Positions 37,116-49,566 of a stretch of 64,000 bases of DNA are shown here, one piece after another. The DNA comes from Metellina segmentata (lineage: Eukaryota; Arthropoda; Arachnida; Araneae; Tetragnathidae). The notes beneath the pieces were generated by a model. The model did not search any database, was not told where the DNA came from, and saw only the letters and a list, made by a program, of their open reading frames with translations. The DNA is taken from assembly GCA_947359465.1 (NCBI GenBank), contig OX375874.1:86357672-86421671 (forward strand), given 5' to 3'. Every line of letters starts with the position of its first letter. Within the stretch, counting starts at the first letter, position 1. The translations under genes were made by a program, and so were the position numbers.

Positions 37116-39300
37116 TTATATTTTTAATATAATAATCTAAATTTAACTTTTTTTAGAAACATTTATTCTATTTTGAAAGGAATTTGAAAGTTGATTTCTA
37201 AAATTATCAAACTTTTCATGATAGTTCAAAATTTTATCTGGCACTATTTAATTATTGGGTCACTATTTTGGCTATAAATAAATTATAACTGATGTACACA
37301 GGACAAGATGGTGAAATTTGTTCATTTAGTAAATTCATGTTTGAGGGAAACATTAATCTGGTGCGAAACATACGCATAATCTTAAATACTCTATTAAATA
37401 AAAAATGAAGGAATACTATGAAATTATTATCATCAGAATTTTAATTTAAAATAGTTGTTTTCATTATACCTCTCTTTCCGAAAGATCCAACTCTATTGGG
37501 TATTGGGAATATCCCGAACCTACTCTGATCTATAGATCCTTATATATTTTTGCATGGATTTAATTCTGCTTTTGATGAAATGGAAAAATCACCTTTCAGT
37601 AAAACAATGATATAAAAGAGATTAAGGATTTAAAAAATAATTATAACCGGTATCTGCCTCAGGAATGAGCATAAAGCCTTTTACAGCGTTAACTTTCCTA
37701 ATTATATTGTTAATTTTCATAGACATAAAACGGATCAAGTCATTTACTTGAACACATAAAAAACCATCAAATGTCATATGGCAAAAAAAACTGAAGTTTG
37801 CTTCGAAAAATAACTTTGGAATCATTATAAATGTGTATATTTTATAAATCGTTCTTGTAGACAATCCACTCACAATATAATTTTTCTTAATCTGTAGGTT
37901 TCTTAAGTGTCCAATATATACATACTAAACACTTCGAGAACCTACAAATAAAAAAAAATTCCATGAAGTAACATTTTTTTAGGGGCGGGGTATTTTACGA
38001 AGTTTTAGAAATTCGATTTAAAATGGAATGTGAATTTGATAATTGAATAAGTGAGCTTTGGACTTGCTTATTGAATTAAATTACTCAATCTTGAATAAAT
38101 CCTCAAGGATTCAACTTTATTGGCATGAAATTCCTTATAATTTTGTCTTATGGTACATGATCAATCATGAATTTATCATAAAGTTGTAAGAAACGTTTCA
38201 TATTTCAATTCAAAAGTAACCATATATTAATTGAATACACACAACAATTCATTATATAACTAATATCCCACAGTATGCAATTACTGGAATAGAGTCTGGT
38301 AGCCAATTGGTAAAGGCAAAGATTATCTGTAAAACATGGTCTTGCCATGAATGTTCTTAGTAGTCTGGAAACCACTGTATAATAAAAGTCGTAGTTGGTG
38401 ATATTAATGTCGTGTAGCAAAAATTACGGTAAACGTCAAACATAACTATAATAGGAAAGTTTTCTTTTTAAATACCTTGATAGTTGAAATTGATGGACAG
38501 AATTGGAATGTTTTTTTTAATATAAATTAACTTTAGAATGCATTGGAAGAATTTTAAATTGAAGTGTTGCATTTGCAGGGAGAATTCAAAACTGGAGTTG
38601 GAAGAAAACATGAACACATAGGACTGTTCTGAGACATGCCATTTTTGAAAATAATCAATTACATTTAAAATAATATATAAATTATATTTGTAATAAACAA
38701 AACGTACAATTTGCATCCAACATATTGAAATTGATAGTCATATACTATGACTTGACGAGTGATGATTTATATTAACACACGTGAAAATGCACATCTCATT
38801 GAGTGAAGATGATGAACCATAATTAATTTCCATCAATACTCAATCGAGGAGTACTCCTGCTGTGGAAAAATCACCGAAATTCAAAAAGAAATAAAGACAT
38901 CTCACGCTTTGCCCTGAAATTCTACCTGTTTCCGATCCAATGACAAACGATCTCAATTAAGGCATGCTCAACCTGGCAGTGGAAAAAAAGCTGTGACTGT
39001 ACACACACAACTAATCCACATAAAGAAAAAAAAAGAAGTCCTAACTAATCGCATCTCATTACGAATTCGACAGTTAATTCGCTCATTCGCTCTCGTCGAT
39101 CGTATCTGGAAATTTTGCACAAAAGAAAGAAAACCACTTCATCTCTTCACTGGTCCGCTCCGTGCTCACCTACTTTTACGACCCCCCCTACTTCTGAAGA
39201 CGGCCTTTTCGCTACCCACCCACAGCAAAGGTCCACATTCACTTTCACCTATCTCTATATCATCCGACGCCTACAATGCAAAACGGTGCAACAAAGACGA
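37113..39300. other. AT-rich noncoding stretch upstream of the cuticle gene
   Basis: Nothing recognisable until the promoter-proximal region, which becomes less AT-rich from about 39050. Confidence 0.5.
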
Positions 39301-39415
39301 GACGTAGAAAAAAAAAACAATGAAAAACGAAAGAAGGCGAACATCTCAAATTAAAGGTTGGTTCAAAGAAAGGGAAAGGGAAAAAAAGGAAAATTACATT
39401 GTGACGCTGTCTGCC

Positions 39416-39423
39416 TGACGTCA
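39416..39423 (+). promoter_or_regulatory. CRE-like palindrome TGACGTCA upstream of TATA
   Basis: A perfect 8-base TGACGTCA palindrome, the consensus for CREB/ATF-type bZIP factors, begins 22 bases before the TATA box. Upstream of it is a purine-rich GAAAGGGAAAGGG tract (about 39300-39400). Binding is inferred from consensus only. Confidence 0.5.
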
Positions 39424-39437
39424 TGATGGTGATGTAG

Positions 39438-39446
39438 TATATAAAG
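39438..39446 (+). promoter_or_regulatory. TATA box of the complete cuticle gene
   Basis: TATATAAAG lies 128 bases upstream of the ATG. About 28 bases downstream, TCAGAC (39465-39470) fits an arthropod initiator, which would give a 5' UTR near 100 bases. Confidence 0.8.
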
Positions 39447-39565
39447 GGATAGTTTGGACGATGGTCAGACATCCGCTCATCCCATTCCCATCCTCTGGTC
39501 ATCTCTCGTGTACACCACAAGTATCCCAAGAGGCTTAAGTTTTGAAAATTCATCCAACAGCCAAA

Positions 39566-39580
39566 ATGTATTTCACTCAG
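39566..39580 (+). CDS. Cuticle gene exon 1 (codes MYFTQ)
   Basis: Five-codon first coding exon followed directly by the donor gtaagac, phase 0. It supplies only the first residues of the signal peptide. Very short first exons that split the signal peptide are usual in arthropod cuticular-protein genes. The intron that follows is about 3.86 kb. Confidence 0.9.
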
Positions 39581-42500
39581 GTAAGACATTTTCGTGCTTA
39601 TATTTTCCTATCACTTAAAATTGTAACCATGGATTAGTTTGATCAACTATACGCAATTCTCAATGCAAATATTTACTAATTTTATTATTTCTAAGGTATT
39701 TGTTGCAGTTTATTAATGTGCTATAGATTACCTTTCAATTAAGAGTTTCATGTTTGAAATCGATTTTTAGAATTAAAACAAATCAAGCTATAAAAATGAG
39801 TGGAATTATCAGGTTGTAAAATGTACTTTGTTTAATTTTTAATATTCATACATAATTAAGTGCTTATTTGTACTATGATCTGCGCAGACTTTTGGTCTCA
39901 ATGGAGCTAATTCTCTGAAAAGATAATTTTTCCTATTCTATAAAAGGGGCTTAGAGAGTAAAGTCTTTCCATCACAGTATAGGAAAATCTCGTAATAAAT
40001 TTGTATTCTTTTTGTAATAGTAATACAAATCAATTGAAACAATGCTATGGAAAACAGGATTCCTAACCGTTTGGTTTTAGATTTTTTTATCCTATTTTTT
40101 TCAATTACGACTTTTCAGTCGTTTTAAATTTTTGTAGATAAGTTCTCTTTTAATGCGTATGTTTTAAGAATAAAATATCTAAATTTGTATTTAAAATTTA
40201 GTTTATTAATATTTACTTTAAAATACTCGAGTCTCCCTTGAGATAATACATTAAATATTTTTTAAAGAAGTAGTGAACTATATTTATAAAGTATTATCAT
40301 TTCAAAGCTTAAAAAATTTACTCTGAAAATAAAGAAAACCATTTCAATAAATGGCAGAAAATTTTCAATTTTCAATATTTTTTCTTAAAGTTTTGACCAA
40401 ATTAATTTTTAATACGTAAAAAAATGATTACTCTGTTCATATAAATTTTCACAATCAAATTAAAAACTAGAAAATCACTTTTCAATGGAAACATGATGAT
40501 TGTCCCGTGTCTTGTTGAGCTTACAAATTCAATAAGCTTTGCAAGCTCGATTTGATGTACTTTCTTGGTTTGAATAGTGAAGCTAAGTTAGAATGAAAGA
40601 GCACAACATTAGTTCGACTTTTCGTTAAACCTCAATAAAATTGCTCCATTTCCTATCAAGAGTTTACATATAAAACATGCAGTCTTAAATATCTCCTCTT
40701 TTTGTATGAGGGCAAAGTTATAAGCTACGAAATAACGACTGCAATTTTTCTACAATACATGATTATCTTATTAATGGCATAAAATCTTTATGACACAAGT
40801 TCTGAGTAGTTTTAATGGAGCCGACAGAAAAGCTTCCTGCAACTATCGTTCACTAGATCTTTTCAATGGTCTTCAGATTATCTTAGCTGTCAATCGACCG
40901 CGAACTCTTTCATCCGTGACTGCTTAAGATTGCTTGGAGCATGAAGGTCAACAGAGCTACGCTTTAAAATGTTCCTGGATAAGTCTCCGTTGTTAGAATA
41001 AGATTAGTTGATTAACGAATTTTTCAAAATATTCTTTGAATTGGTATCTTACTTACTATCTTTCTGATAGTAATTAATGAAAAAAAAATATTCTCAATGT
41101 ATTCTGCTCCATGTATGTATTGAAATTACATTTTTACTATAAAGTAGCTAACCTAAATGTCTATGCAAAAAAACAACTAGTAAGTAATAGAATATATCTT
41201 TGTTTGAAGCAAATTTATCTAAATGGAACATAGAAAGTATTTGAGACTCAATTGAAAATACCTATATCCCTCTGAATGGTTCACAAGCATGCATTCGTTC
41301 TGAAACGCAATCTTCACAGCATGACTTCTAACTAGTTTTGACGTTATTCCACCAATAGAATCTTCACAAGAATCTTTCAACGAATCGATATAGTTATTTT
41401 CCGTTATGTTTGCTGCGGGGTTAAAGCAATACTTAAATAGGATATCACCTCGGAGGACTAAGATTCGAAGTTAAACAAAAAAGGCATTGCATTACACAGT
41501 AAAGTAATTGAATCTCAAAAGTTCGAATACAAAAATTTCAAATAATTATCCAAACATTTTCAATCTATTTCCAGAGTAATAATGACTGACTATGAAACCA
41601 AATGCTGTAATATCAGTTTAACATTGTAGAAATAATAATAAGAATACATTATTATTTAAGGACTAATTGCGACAACAAAATATCTAAACAAATATTTTCT
41701 GTTCTCTGGATTTTATGGGGCAAGGGCCATATTTGGCCACAATGAGCAAAACGTAAGACAGACAAGTATCAAGTAATGGGCGTACACACACAAGGAAAAT
41801 TTTAATGACACAAAAAATAAAACTGCATCTAGGGTAAGTTAAATGAATCAAACCTTATGCCTCCTACAACTGGCAGTGGGAAAACCCACTAAGTCACGGC
41901 GGCATCCCAAATTCTTTCGGAAATTTAAACATTTAAGCCCTCTACAATGGTTCTGTAAAATTTTAATATGCAAATGTTACAGATAAATACCAAACCATAA
42001 AATTTGAATTCATAAAATACATAAATGTTTAGCTGAATTCCAACGACTTCCCCAACCAATTGGTTTTCTAAAATGAACATCAATAGCTTTTCAAATGTTG
42101 GTTACCGTACCTGACTCTAACTAAAGACGCAGTTTATCGATTATCCTATATATTACGTTTTCACTGAGAACAATACATCTGATAGGTTTAGTGTAAGTTA
42201 GTCCTTTATGTGGATACCACACAATGCCGATCATGGAAACACAATGACAATTCGTACAAAACGTTTCCTTAATCTGATTATGAAGTAGGAAGATTTCACA
42301 AAAGGTATCCTTGCTAGAGAAGGGAAGTTGGAAAGGTCTTACAATTTTATTTCCTTCGGCTGCTTCGAAGGTCAATGATAAGTCACAAGGGAAGTTCAGA
42401 TTTGTCTTTTGTACTCAAACTACAATAGGATTAATATTAAGCTTTTGGATTCTATAAATATCCATTGGACGTAGAGGCAAATTTTAACATAGAAATACTT

Positions 42501-45449
42501 TAGCAACTGGAGTGAGGAAAATTTGGTCAACAAAAGATTCAGATAACATTTTCAAGACACATGGTATAAGTGTAGGTTGTTGAAGAATATATAGGACGTG
42601 GAAGGTTTCAACTCTTGTTAAATTTGTAAGCTTCTTAAGAAAAATGTAATGATTTTATTAGTATTTGACAGTAATCTCCAATTCATGATTTAATATATCG
42701 GATGTTAAGTTTTAAAATATATTATAAATTCAATATTATTAACTATATCTGATGGGTTATCAAGCATATATCCGTTCAGGAAACATGCAATCTTTTCTGC
42801 ATGACTTCCAACCACTTTTGACTTTGAACAATGGTTTTCTTAGAATTATTTCAACCAATTGATATAGTTATTTAGTCATTACGGTTGTATGGGCAGGAAA
42901 TAACTGCATTACTCAAAAATATGTTGACAAATGCCGGTTGTTTGGCCAATAGGCCACTTGACCACGTTTGTCCTAATATTTTCCCACTAGAAAATCATTA
43001 GTGTAAGGCAGGCACTCGTCCAAATTCTTTACCTACTCAAAAATATTGTGATGCTCAGAGGGTTAATATAATAATGAATTCAATGCAAAGCTAATTTGAA
43101 CAGTATTTTGCTTCAACATTATAAATTTTCTTGACATTCATTCTTTATCATTAGGAGAAATTTATTTCTTTGCATATGATATATTTAATTCACAAGTCTG
43201 GTTGTAGAACAAGTGAATTTGGGATAGAAGAATAAGATGTTTGATATAACTATTTGCAAACTTGCAATCACAAGCAATGTCATCACCTTTACAATTGTGT
43301 TAAGGAATATTCTAAGATAGTTGAGAAAAATAAGAACCTGTCAGTTAAGTCTGGTTTTAGAATTTAATGAATAAATAAAATCATTTCAACTTCTCCAGTA
43401 CTTTTCTTAGAACGTCTGAAATTGTTATTTCTCCTCTAGGTCTCAATTTTGGTGGTAGCATTCGCCACCTATGTTTGTGCCACTGGATACGGTGGTGGTG
43501 GCTTTGGAGGAGCTAGTGGTTTCGGCGGTGGAAGAGGAGGAGGATTTACTAGTGGAGCTGGCGGCGGTGGATACGGCGGTGGTGCTGGTGCTGGAGGTGG
43601 AGGTGGATATGGAGGAGGAGCAGGACAAAATGTAAGACATATTTGACAACTACATACCATTTAACCTGTCGAAATAATGCTTGAAGAATAAATAGTACCA
43701 GGATTTTGCAACGAAAATATTCTATTTCGATAGATTATATTGATACAGATAAGAATAAATCCACATGAAGTTCAGTTGTGAAGTATTTACATTAAAAGCA
43801 TTAAGGCAAGAGTTAATCATATCTTCACAACGAATCTACCTAAACTGTGTTGTACGCAATGAATAAAATACATAATCGGACAAAGAAATGCTCCTAACTT
43901 ATTAAAAGACATTATGAAAACTCTTAAAAGTTCTTTCTCTATCAATATTAAAAGTACGATAGTTAAAAATCTTGAAAAAAAAAGTCTTTTAAATTAACGA
44001 TGCAACTTTCGCAAGAACAATAAATGAATTAGAAGTTCTGGATGCATTCACACTACCTAGAAATAAAATAATTACTTATGATTGTTGGAATGTGGTTGAA
44101 TTTTTGTGTTTTAAAACATCGGAAAGAAGACACTTATTCGTAAATTATTGAAACGCTACTAAACAGTTGTAGAGAACCGTTACTTTACTGCGCTTTAACT
44201 TGGCTAGTATGCATTTTAATTCATTGGAGCAACAACGAGAGCCAGATATTCATAAGGTTTCTAACCCTTTTATGTTCTTCAATGTCTTCCAGTACCCTCC
44301 TAAGCCATACAACTTCGACTACCAAGCTCGTGACGAACAAGGCAATGTCCACTACAGAAACGAACAAGGTGACCAGTCTGGAGCAGTCCGAGGATCCTAT
44401 GGATACACAGACAACCAAGGTCTATACAGGGTAGTTGACTACGTTGCCGATGCTGGAGGTTTCCGAGCCAACATCCGAACCAACGAGCCAGGAACTGATG
44501 GAAAGGAAAGCCCTGCTGATGTCCAACTGACTGCAGAACAACCACCAGCTGGAATCCAGGACAGATACACTAGAGTAGGAGGTGGATATGGAGGTGGCTC
44601 AGGTGAGAAATAATTCAAATTATACTTAAAATAAACACCGACTTGACATGTATTTTAAACTGAAGCTATTATTCATATATACACACAAATCTATCACTCA
44701 TGGACTGCAATAATGATACAACTCAAAAAATCACATTTAGATATAAAATGGGCTTGAAGGTTTCATTACTATAAAAATACATAGCATGCTATAAAATACT
44801 TTCGCCAACCGAAGAGTCCAATATTGAATTTAGAGATATGTCAGTTTGTTGCTGTGAAAAGAGGAATATTCCATATTGAAACGTACTTCAAAATCATATT
44901 TTCTGGAATGCGTAATTTTTTGAGCCCATGTGCAAAAAGTAGCTTAAGTTTAAATGTACAAATCCATATGAAAGACATTCAAAAATTACACATTTTTAAG
45001 CATTGTGTATTTTGAAGTTTCTCAACTCTCTATAAGTTATTAAAAGTAAGGTGAATATAATATGATTACAAGAGTTAAAATCTGAAAATATTTTGGAGAT
45101 GTTCTAAATTAATATTTAAAACAGAGTACAGATTACTTAAGATGTAGTTAATTTCGATGTTAATCAACAGTTGCTTATCTTGGTAAGCATCACAATACCT
45201 TAGTTCAAATAATTGTAATGGCATTATTATCTCAATATACGTTACTGAAACGGGTTCAATTTCTTATTTTCAGGAGGCTACGGAGGAGGTGCTGGAGCTG
45301 GAGCTGGTGGATTTGGAGCTGGAGCTGGAGGATTTGGCGGAAACCGAGGCGGATCCAGTGGAGTCAGACATGGAGGTGGAGCTTTCGGTGGTGCAGGAGG
45401 TGCTTTCCGAGGAGGTGCTGGAGTTCGAAGTGGAAAGAGCGGATACTAG
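39566..45449 (+). CDS. Glycine-rich RR-type cuticle protein, complete four-exon gene
   Basis: Predicted secreted structural protein that binds chitin in the exoskeleton. Exons are 39566-39580, 43440-43631, 44293-44602 and 45274-45449. All introns are GT-AG and the joined reading frame is 230 residues with no stop. Layout: signal peptide (about residues 1-20, MYFTQ followed by a VSILVVAFATYVCA core), Gly/Tyr-rich segment (21-69), RR chitin-binding domain (about 75-137), Gln/Pro-containing linker, then a Gly/Ala-rich tail ending KSGY. The RR core fits the G-x8-G-x6-Y-x-A-D-x2-G-F-x-A pattern of Pfam chitin_bind_4 exactly. The ATG is chosen because it sits about 100 bases after a TATA-driven start site, directly precedes a clean donor, and completes the signal peptide. 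The RR sequence resembles arachnid cuticle proteins (RR-1-like). A second gene of the same design begins at 63078. Exact developmental role is unknown. Confidence 0.93.
41264..41412 (+). repeat. Intronic direct repeat, copy 1
   Basis: Shares an ordered series of words with 42745-42893: ctatatc, gttcaca/gttatcaagcat, ccgttc/tcgttc, gcaatctt, gcatgacttc, acttttgac, and gatatagttatttt/gatatagttattta. The two copies lie about 1.48 kb apart in intron 1. Origin unknown; probably fragments of one dispersed repeat. Confidence 0.65.
42745..42893 (+). repeat. Intronic direct repeat, copy 2
   Basis: Diverged partner of 41264-41412 in the same orientation. Confidence 0.65.
43440..43631 (+). CDS. Cuticle gene exon 2: rest of signal peptide and Gly/Tyr-rich segment
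   Basis: Acceptor ttctcctctag precedes GTC TCA; donor gtaagac follows ...GGA CAA AAT. The exon is 64 codons in phase 0. It completes the hydrophobic signal peptide (cleavage probably near the Cys-Ala-Thr-Gly) and then encodes GGx and GYGGG repeats. A proline-rich ORF on the opposite strand is only the shadow of these glycine codons. Confidence 0.92.
43632..44292 (+). other. Intron 2 of the cuticle gene
   Basis: GT-AG intron of 661 bases, AT-rich. The exon 3 frame stays open upstream of the acceptor, back to about 44200, but that extension shows no cuticle-like sequence and is read as intron. Confidence 0.85.
44293..44602 (+). CDS. Cuticle gene exon 3: RR chitin-binding domain
   Basis: Acceptor ttcttcaatgtcttccag precedes TAC CCT CCT; donor gtgaga follows TCA G (phase 1). 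The exon encodes residues 70-172 plus one base. It holds the whole extended RR domain: YNFDY, YRNEQGD, GSYGYTDNQG, LYRVVDYVADAGGFRA and the NEPGT motif often seen in arachnid cuticle proteins. The aromatic residues that would line the chitin-binding face (Y105, Y107, Y114, Y119, F126) are all present. Confidence 0.95.
44603..45273 (+). other. Intron 3 of the cuticle gene
   Basis: GT-AG intron of 671 bases, AT-rich, with nothing recognisable inside. Confidence 0.85.
45274..45449 (+). CDS. Cuticle gene exon 4: Gly/Ala-rich tail and stop
   Basis: Acceptor ttcttattttcag precedes the exon, which completes the Gly codon split at the end of exon 3. It encodes GYGGGAGAGAGGFGAGAGG-type repeats, a short basic stretch (NRGGSSGVRHGGG) and ends ...RSGKSGY before TAG at 45447. 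Low-complexity Gly/Ala tails of this kind are typical of structural cuticle proteins. Confidence 0.92.
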
Positions 45450-46121
45450 AAAATCTTAAAACTAGTTTCTTAAATGTCGCTTTCAAAGGATCCTTATTTA
45501 TTCTTCAAGTGCCTTTCAGCATCGTGAAGTGGTCGTCTTGTCGGATGTGAAATATTACTGCTAGCTGTTCACAAACTCTAACATTTTGTAAAGCGAAAAT
45601 CAAAATGAATGGGGGAGTTCAATGTTTCTGCTTTCGTTTTGAAATATATTTGGTAGCTTGATATTTTTAAGGTTAAAACGCAAAAAAAGGACATTTGAAG
45701 GGATTGTTAGAGTGTTTAAGGATTTGAATGTTCCACCGAGGGCTATCCTTTTGGCGCATTCTCTTGCTGAAAAGTCAAAGGATGATCGTGATGGGATCAA
45801 ACTGTTTTAAGTTTGTAGTGCCAGCTTAAAAACTGAATGAGATTTAAATCTGATTTAAAGCAAGCTTTAAATTACTTGAGTTTTAAGAATAAAATTTTCT
45901 AAATTATTGATTGATTGAGATCAAATTTTAAAAAAAGACCAATAAATGACTTAGAATGATATTTTAATAAACTATTTGTATTAATTTATACAATTTATTT
46001 GGCTCTACTAGTTTTGAAATGAAAAACTAAAATGACAAAATAATGATATTTTAATAAACTATTTTTATTAATTTATACAATTTATTTGGCTCTACTAGTT
46101 TTGAAATGAAAAACTAAAATG
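45450..46121 (+). promoter_or_regulatory. 3' UTR and polyadenylation region of the cuticle gene
   Basis: AATAAA hexamers occur at 45888, 45941, 45966 and 46053. The last two lie in successive copies of an 87-base tandem duplication. Which site is used cannot be told from sequence. Confidence 0.6.
45955..46121 (+). repeat. 87-bp tandem duplication downstream of the cuticle gene
   Basis: A unit starting aatgatattttaataaact is repeated at 46042 with period 87 and one visible substitution in the shared stretch (tttgta versus tttta). Near-identity implies a recent event. Each unit carries an AATAAA. Confidence 0.93.
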
Positions 46122-47064
46122 TTATTTTTGTAGAATTAAAGAATGTAGTTTTAAATCAGATTAATAATTCTCGTGCTTTATATTTAATTCAGTTTTTAGA
46201 CTCGCACTATACGCATCAATGTAATATTTCATTACATAGCAAATGGAATTGATTCGGGCATTACGTGTTAGAGTTAATACTATGCACTACATGGTATTTC
46301 TGTTTTCGTTATCACTGCATAAACTGTTAAATTTTTTCATGCTTCTACTTTTGTGTCAACTGGTAATATCCAACTATTATATTTTGTTACCTGTGTTTTC
46401 TATTCATGGTGAAGAGATATCATTATTTTATGCGGTTCAAGTTGTTATGTACATTTGGGCATATCATTTGATTTCAAATAAAAATGCATTATAAAAAATT
46501 TGTCTGCCACTTTTTTGTTATTATTTGTTGATTATATACATACACGTAGTTCTTCTATATTCTGTAAAATTCTACAAACAATTTATCCAAAGCTATTTTC
46601 TCTCTAGATAATACTGAAACAAATGTCAATAGCTAACATATTCTGTTGTGAGAAATTGAATTGAAAATTTTCAAAATTTCTAAATCTAAAATATTTAAAT
46701 AATTTCTAATGTTTAAGTAGATCATCCAAACTTGTGGACTTAAAGGCTGGAAAAAAATGAATCTTTAAGAGTGTTCGACTACTGCAGATACTTAGTGGTA
46801 TAAATTGTCAATCATCATCTTAGATACATTGAGATATGTTTCTGATACATCTAGGGATTTCGATGATTTAGTTTTCTTTTAAAGAAAAATTTCAGCAAAA
46901 TTTAGTAAACTAAAACACTATAAGGTTTAAAATGAGTTTGTTTCAAATTTGTCTTTCTAAACTGTATTTCGCGATTAGATCAATATATTGGTTCAATTAG
47001 CCATCGTGCGGCAACAATTACCGAAGAGAGACAAATAAATACATCCATATAACACTTGGTTACA
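46122..47064. other. AT-rich noncoding stretch
   Basis: A hydrophobic 83-codon ORF (46243-46494) is most likely chance in T-rich DNA. Confidence 0.5.
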
Positions 47065-47068
47065 TTAA

Positions 47069-47554
47069 CACGTTCGCTGCCAATATCGCGCCCATCACGC
47101 GCCAGCTCGTTGTGTGGAGTGATGTCTCAATAGCCAGTCACGCGTTAGCGCGGGAAAAGTTGCGCCTCAACATTTATTCTGCGCTTCAATTGGCATTATA
47201 TGTTAGGTGTTGGATTGGAGTAAATGTTAGAATCTAGATGTAAAGGTTTCGAATTTACAGCTTTATTAGTAAAAAACAAAATTGTAATATGAGTTGTAGA
47301 GACGATAGTTTTGTAAAGCCTTCACTCCCCACCCCAACCCTTCAGAAAAAAAATGCACTCTGATAAGCCTGTATTAAATGATGAAATTTCAAATTTGTTG
47401 GCTGAGCTTTCGCCAATCTACTCTAGAAATGGCGTGATATTGGCGCAGTTTTCAATCATATTTGTTATAAAACAAAGTAGGCTTCTGGGAAAAACTCATT
47501 TTTACGGCCGGGCAATAACTATCAACACATCCTAACGGGACGGCAGCGAATGTG
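47069..47554. mobile_element. piggyBac-like MITE, 486 bp
   Basis: TTAA at 47065-47068 and 47555-47558 flank inverted ends CACGTTCGCTGCC and CACATTCGCTGCC (reverse complement). G+C-rich subterminal segments contain GCGCC and GGCGC words. A 60-codon ORF inside is not a transposase. Confidence 0.85.
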
Positions 47555-47558
47555 TTAA

Positions 47559-49566
47559 GAGATACAGAATATGGAAATATTATTATAAAATGTGAACTTG
47601 TTTAACAATAACTCCATAGCCATGTAATTTGGCTTTTGCAGATCTAACGAACTGAACTTGGATAAAATGATAAAGAAAAATATTCCAAAGTTCGTTAATA
47701 CTTATCACGTTTGAGTATTTTCATTCTATGATGTTTTTATATTGCATTTATAAAGTTTCTTTCAGTTGAAACATTGCTTATTCAGAGTTCTCATTTCTCC
47801 AGTTGCTGTTATTACCAAAAATATAAACTATCCTAACGAAATATAATTTCTTTATGTTATTCCTAATTTATAGATAATATTTCAAATTTAGATATAGTAA
47901 ACGTACAAAATATATAAATATTTTGAAACCAACGAAATAAAATTTTTAATTGAAGAAGCTACTTTAAAATCCATTTCTCTTGCAACAACTTTAAAATAAA
48001 TTTGGTTGGTAGCAGATATCGTGCAGCAAATTTAACTTGTGAAATGGTTTGTTATTTATTTAAAATACTAACCACAAGTGGGATTTGGTAGCTTTCATGA
48101 GATAAAATGTATTAATAATTAGCAGACAGTCAAATTTTTTTCTATAACTTAATTTTTATCGTGAACAATGTAAATAATCTCTATTCTGGCATATATATTT
48201 TAAAATAAAAGCATACAAAGTCATTTGATTTTATTTGAAAATATTCGATACAAATCAGTGTGGTTTTTTGAACATCTATTACTTTGCTTTATCATCTGGC
48301 CCAAAGATTTTAAAATCCATTTTAAACCGGCCCATAATTGCACACGTAGTGGGTTACAAAGAAAAAGTATTAAAAAAAAATTTGTAATTTATATATAATC
48401 GAGAACACTTTTGTTTATTTTACAGGAAATAGATGCAACATTAATTGTTCAAGTAAATTTTTTTGAAATATATCTAAAGTTTTTATTTATGTATTTAAAC
48501 AAAGAAAAAACAAGATAAAAGCTATTCGTAGACTATTGCTAACTCTTATCTTTTCTAGCATATGGCAAAACTCGAAGAAAACATTTCTAGATCTCGGAGT
48601 AGAACTGTAATCTGAGAGTTGCAAGATTCACGATTATTATAGTATTGATTTTACCTTCCATCACGCATATGTCGAAATAATCGCATCGACTGAATGAAAG
48701 AATCCTAAAAATATGCTATTGTTAAAAAAATCGAAACTGGTTAAATGTCGTGAAGGTAAAATGTGTTTGAATACCTTTGAGTTAAAAAGAATGTAACCTC
48801 GTTTAAATGAGAGAATTCATCAAACTACTGATGCCATAAGCATTTTATTGAGCTCGGTGAAAGTCGGTAAATAGCGCAACAGAATCTCCCAAAGAAAGCA
48901 CTATATTTGAGTGATTGAAAAAAATTACTTAAAGTTTTATTCAAAAATGTACTAAAACCACATTCTTTACATTTTATGATACAGTTTGGACTTTTACTGT
49001 CACTTTTTGCTATTCGAGAGCACGACAGAATAGATTTTTTAGCATAAATCTATTATTCAATATCCTATTTCATATATTTTAAGCATTTTTCATTGATTTT
49101 AAAAGTTGATTATAGTGGTTCCAATTAACTATCTTCACTCGAATAGATTGTCCCATCAGTCACAACTTAAATACACAGTGACAGTTAATGCTACATGAAA
49201 TCATACGAAATGTTTTCTAAATCAAAATTTCATTTGCTCTAGAAGTACTGAAACAGCAAAAAAGATAGCTATGTTTATTTCACTTCCAATGCTGACGCTT
49301 AAATGTTTTCACATAACTGGGAGTTTACTGTAATCAAATTTAGTATACATCATGATCTTAGAAATACAATTAGAAAAACGGGTAATACTTGCCAGTTATC
49401 ATTATGTTGTTGATTTTACAATGAGGGAATGAGGTATAAAATCTTTATAAAAGCAAATGACCCCAATACAAAAGACTGCTAATCCTTAAAAACTTATTTT
49501 AATTTGCCTGCATTCAGTACTTCAAATGCCATGTATTTAGCATTATGCCATTAACTTTTTGACCTT
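47559..49566. other. AT-rich noncoding stretch
   Basis: Nothing recognisable. Confidence 0.6.

Larger units (their letters stand above)
39581..43439 (+). other. Intron 1 of the cuticle gene
   Basis: AT-rich intron of about 3.86 kb with no supported exon inside. It contains a diverged pair of direct repeats (about 41264-41412 and 42745-42893). Otherwise I recognise nothing in it. Confidence 0.85.

Noticed and set aside
43469..43660. Proline-rich minus-strand ORF
   Set aside because: Shadow of glycine codons (GGN) in cuticle exon 2.
44200..44292. Upstream extension of the RR exon in the same frame, starting at 44200
   Set aside because: A clear acceptor (ttccag) at 44292 and a sharp change to cuticle-like sequence show that translation enters by splicing.
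45218..45550. Trp/Arg-rich + strand ORF
   Set aside because: Out-of-frame reading of cuticle exon 4; the correct frame continues the spliced protein to TAG at 45447.
46243..46494. Hydrophobic 83-codon ORF as a small membrane protein
   Set aside because: T-rich sequence readily yields hydrophobic frames; no promoter, splice or homology support.
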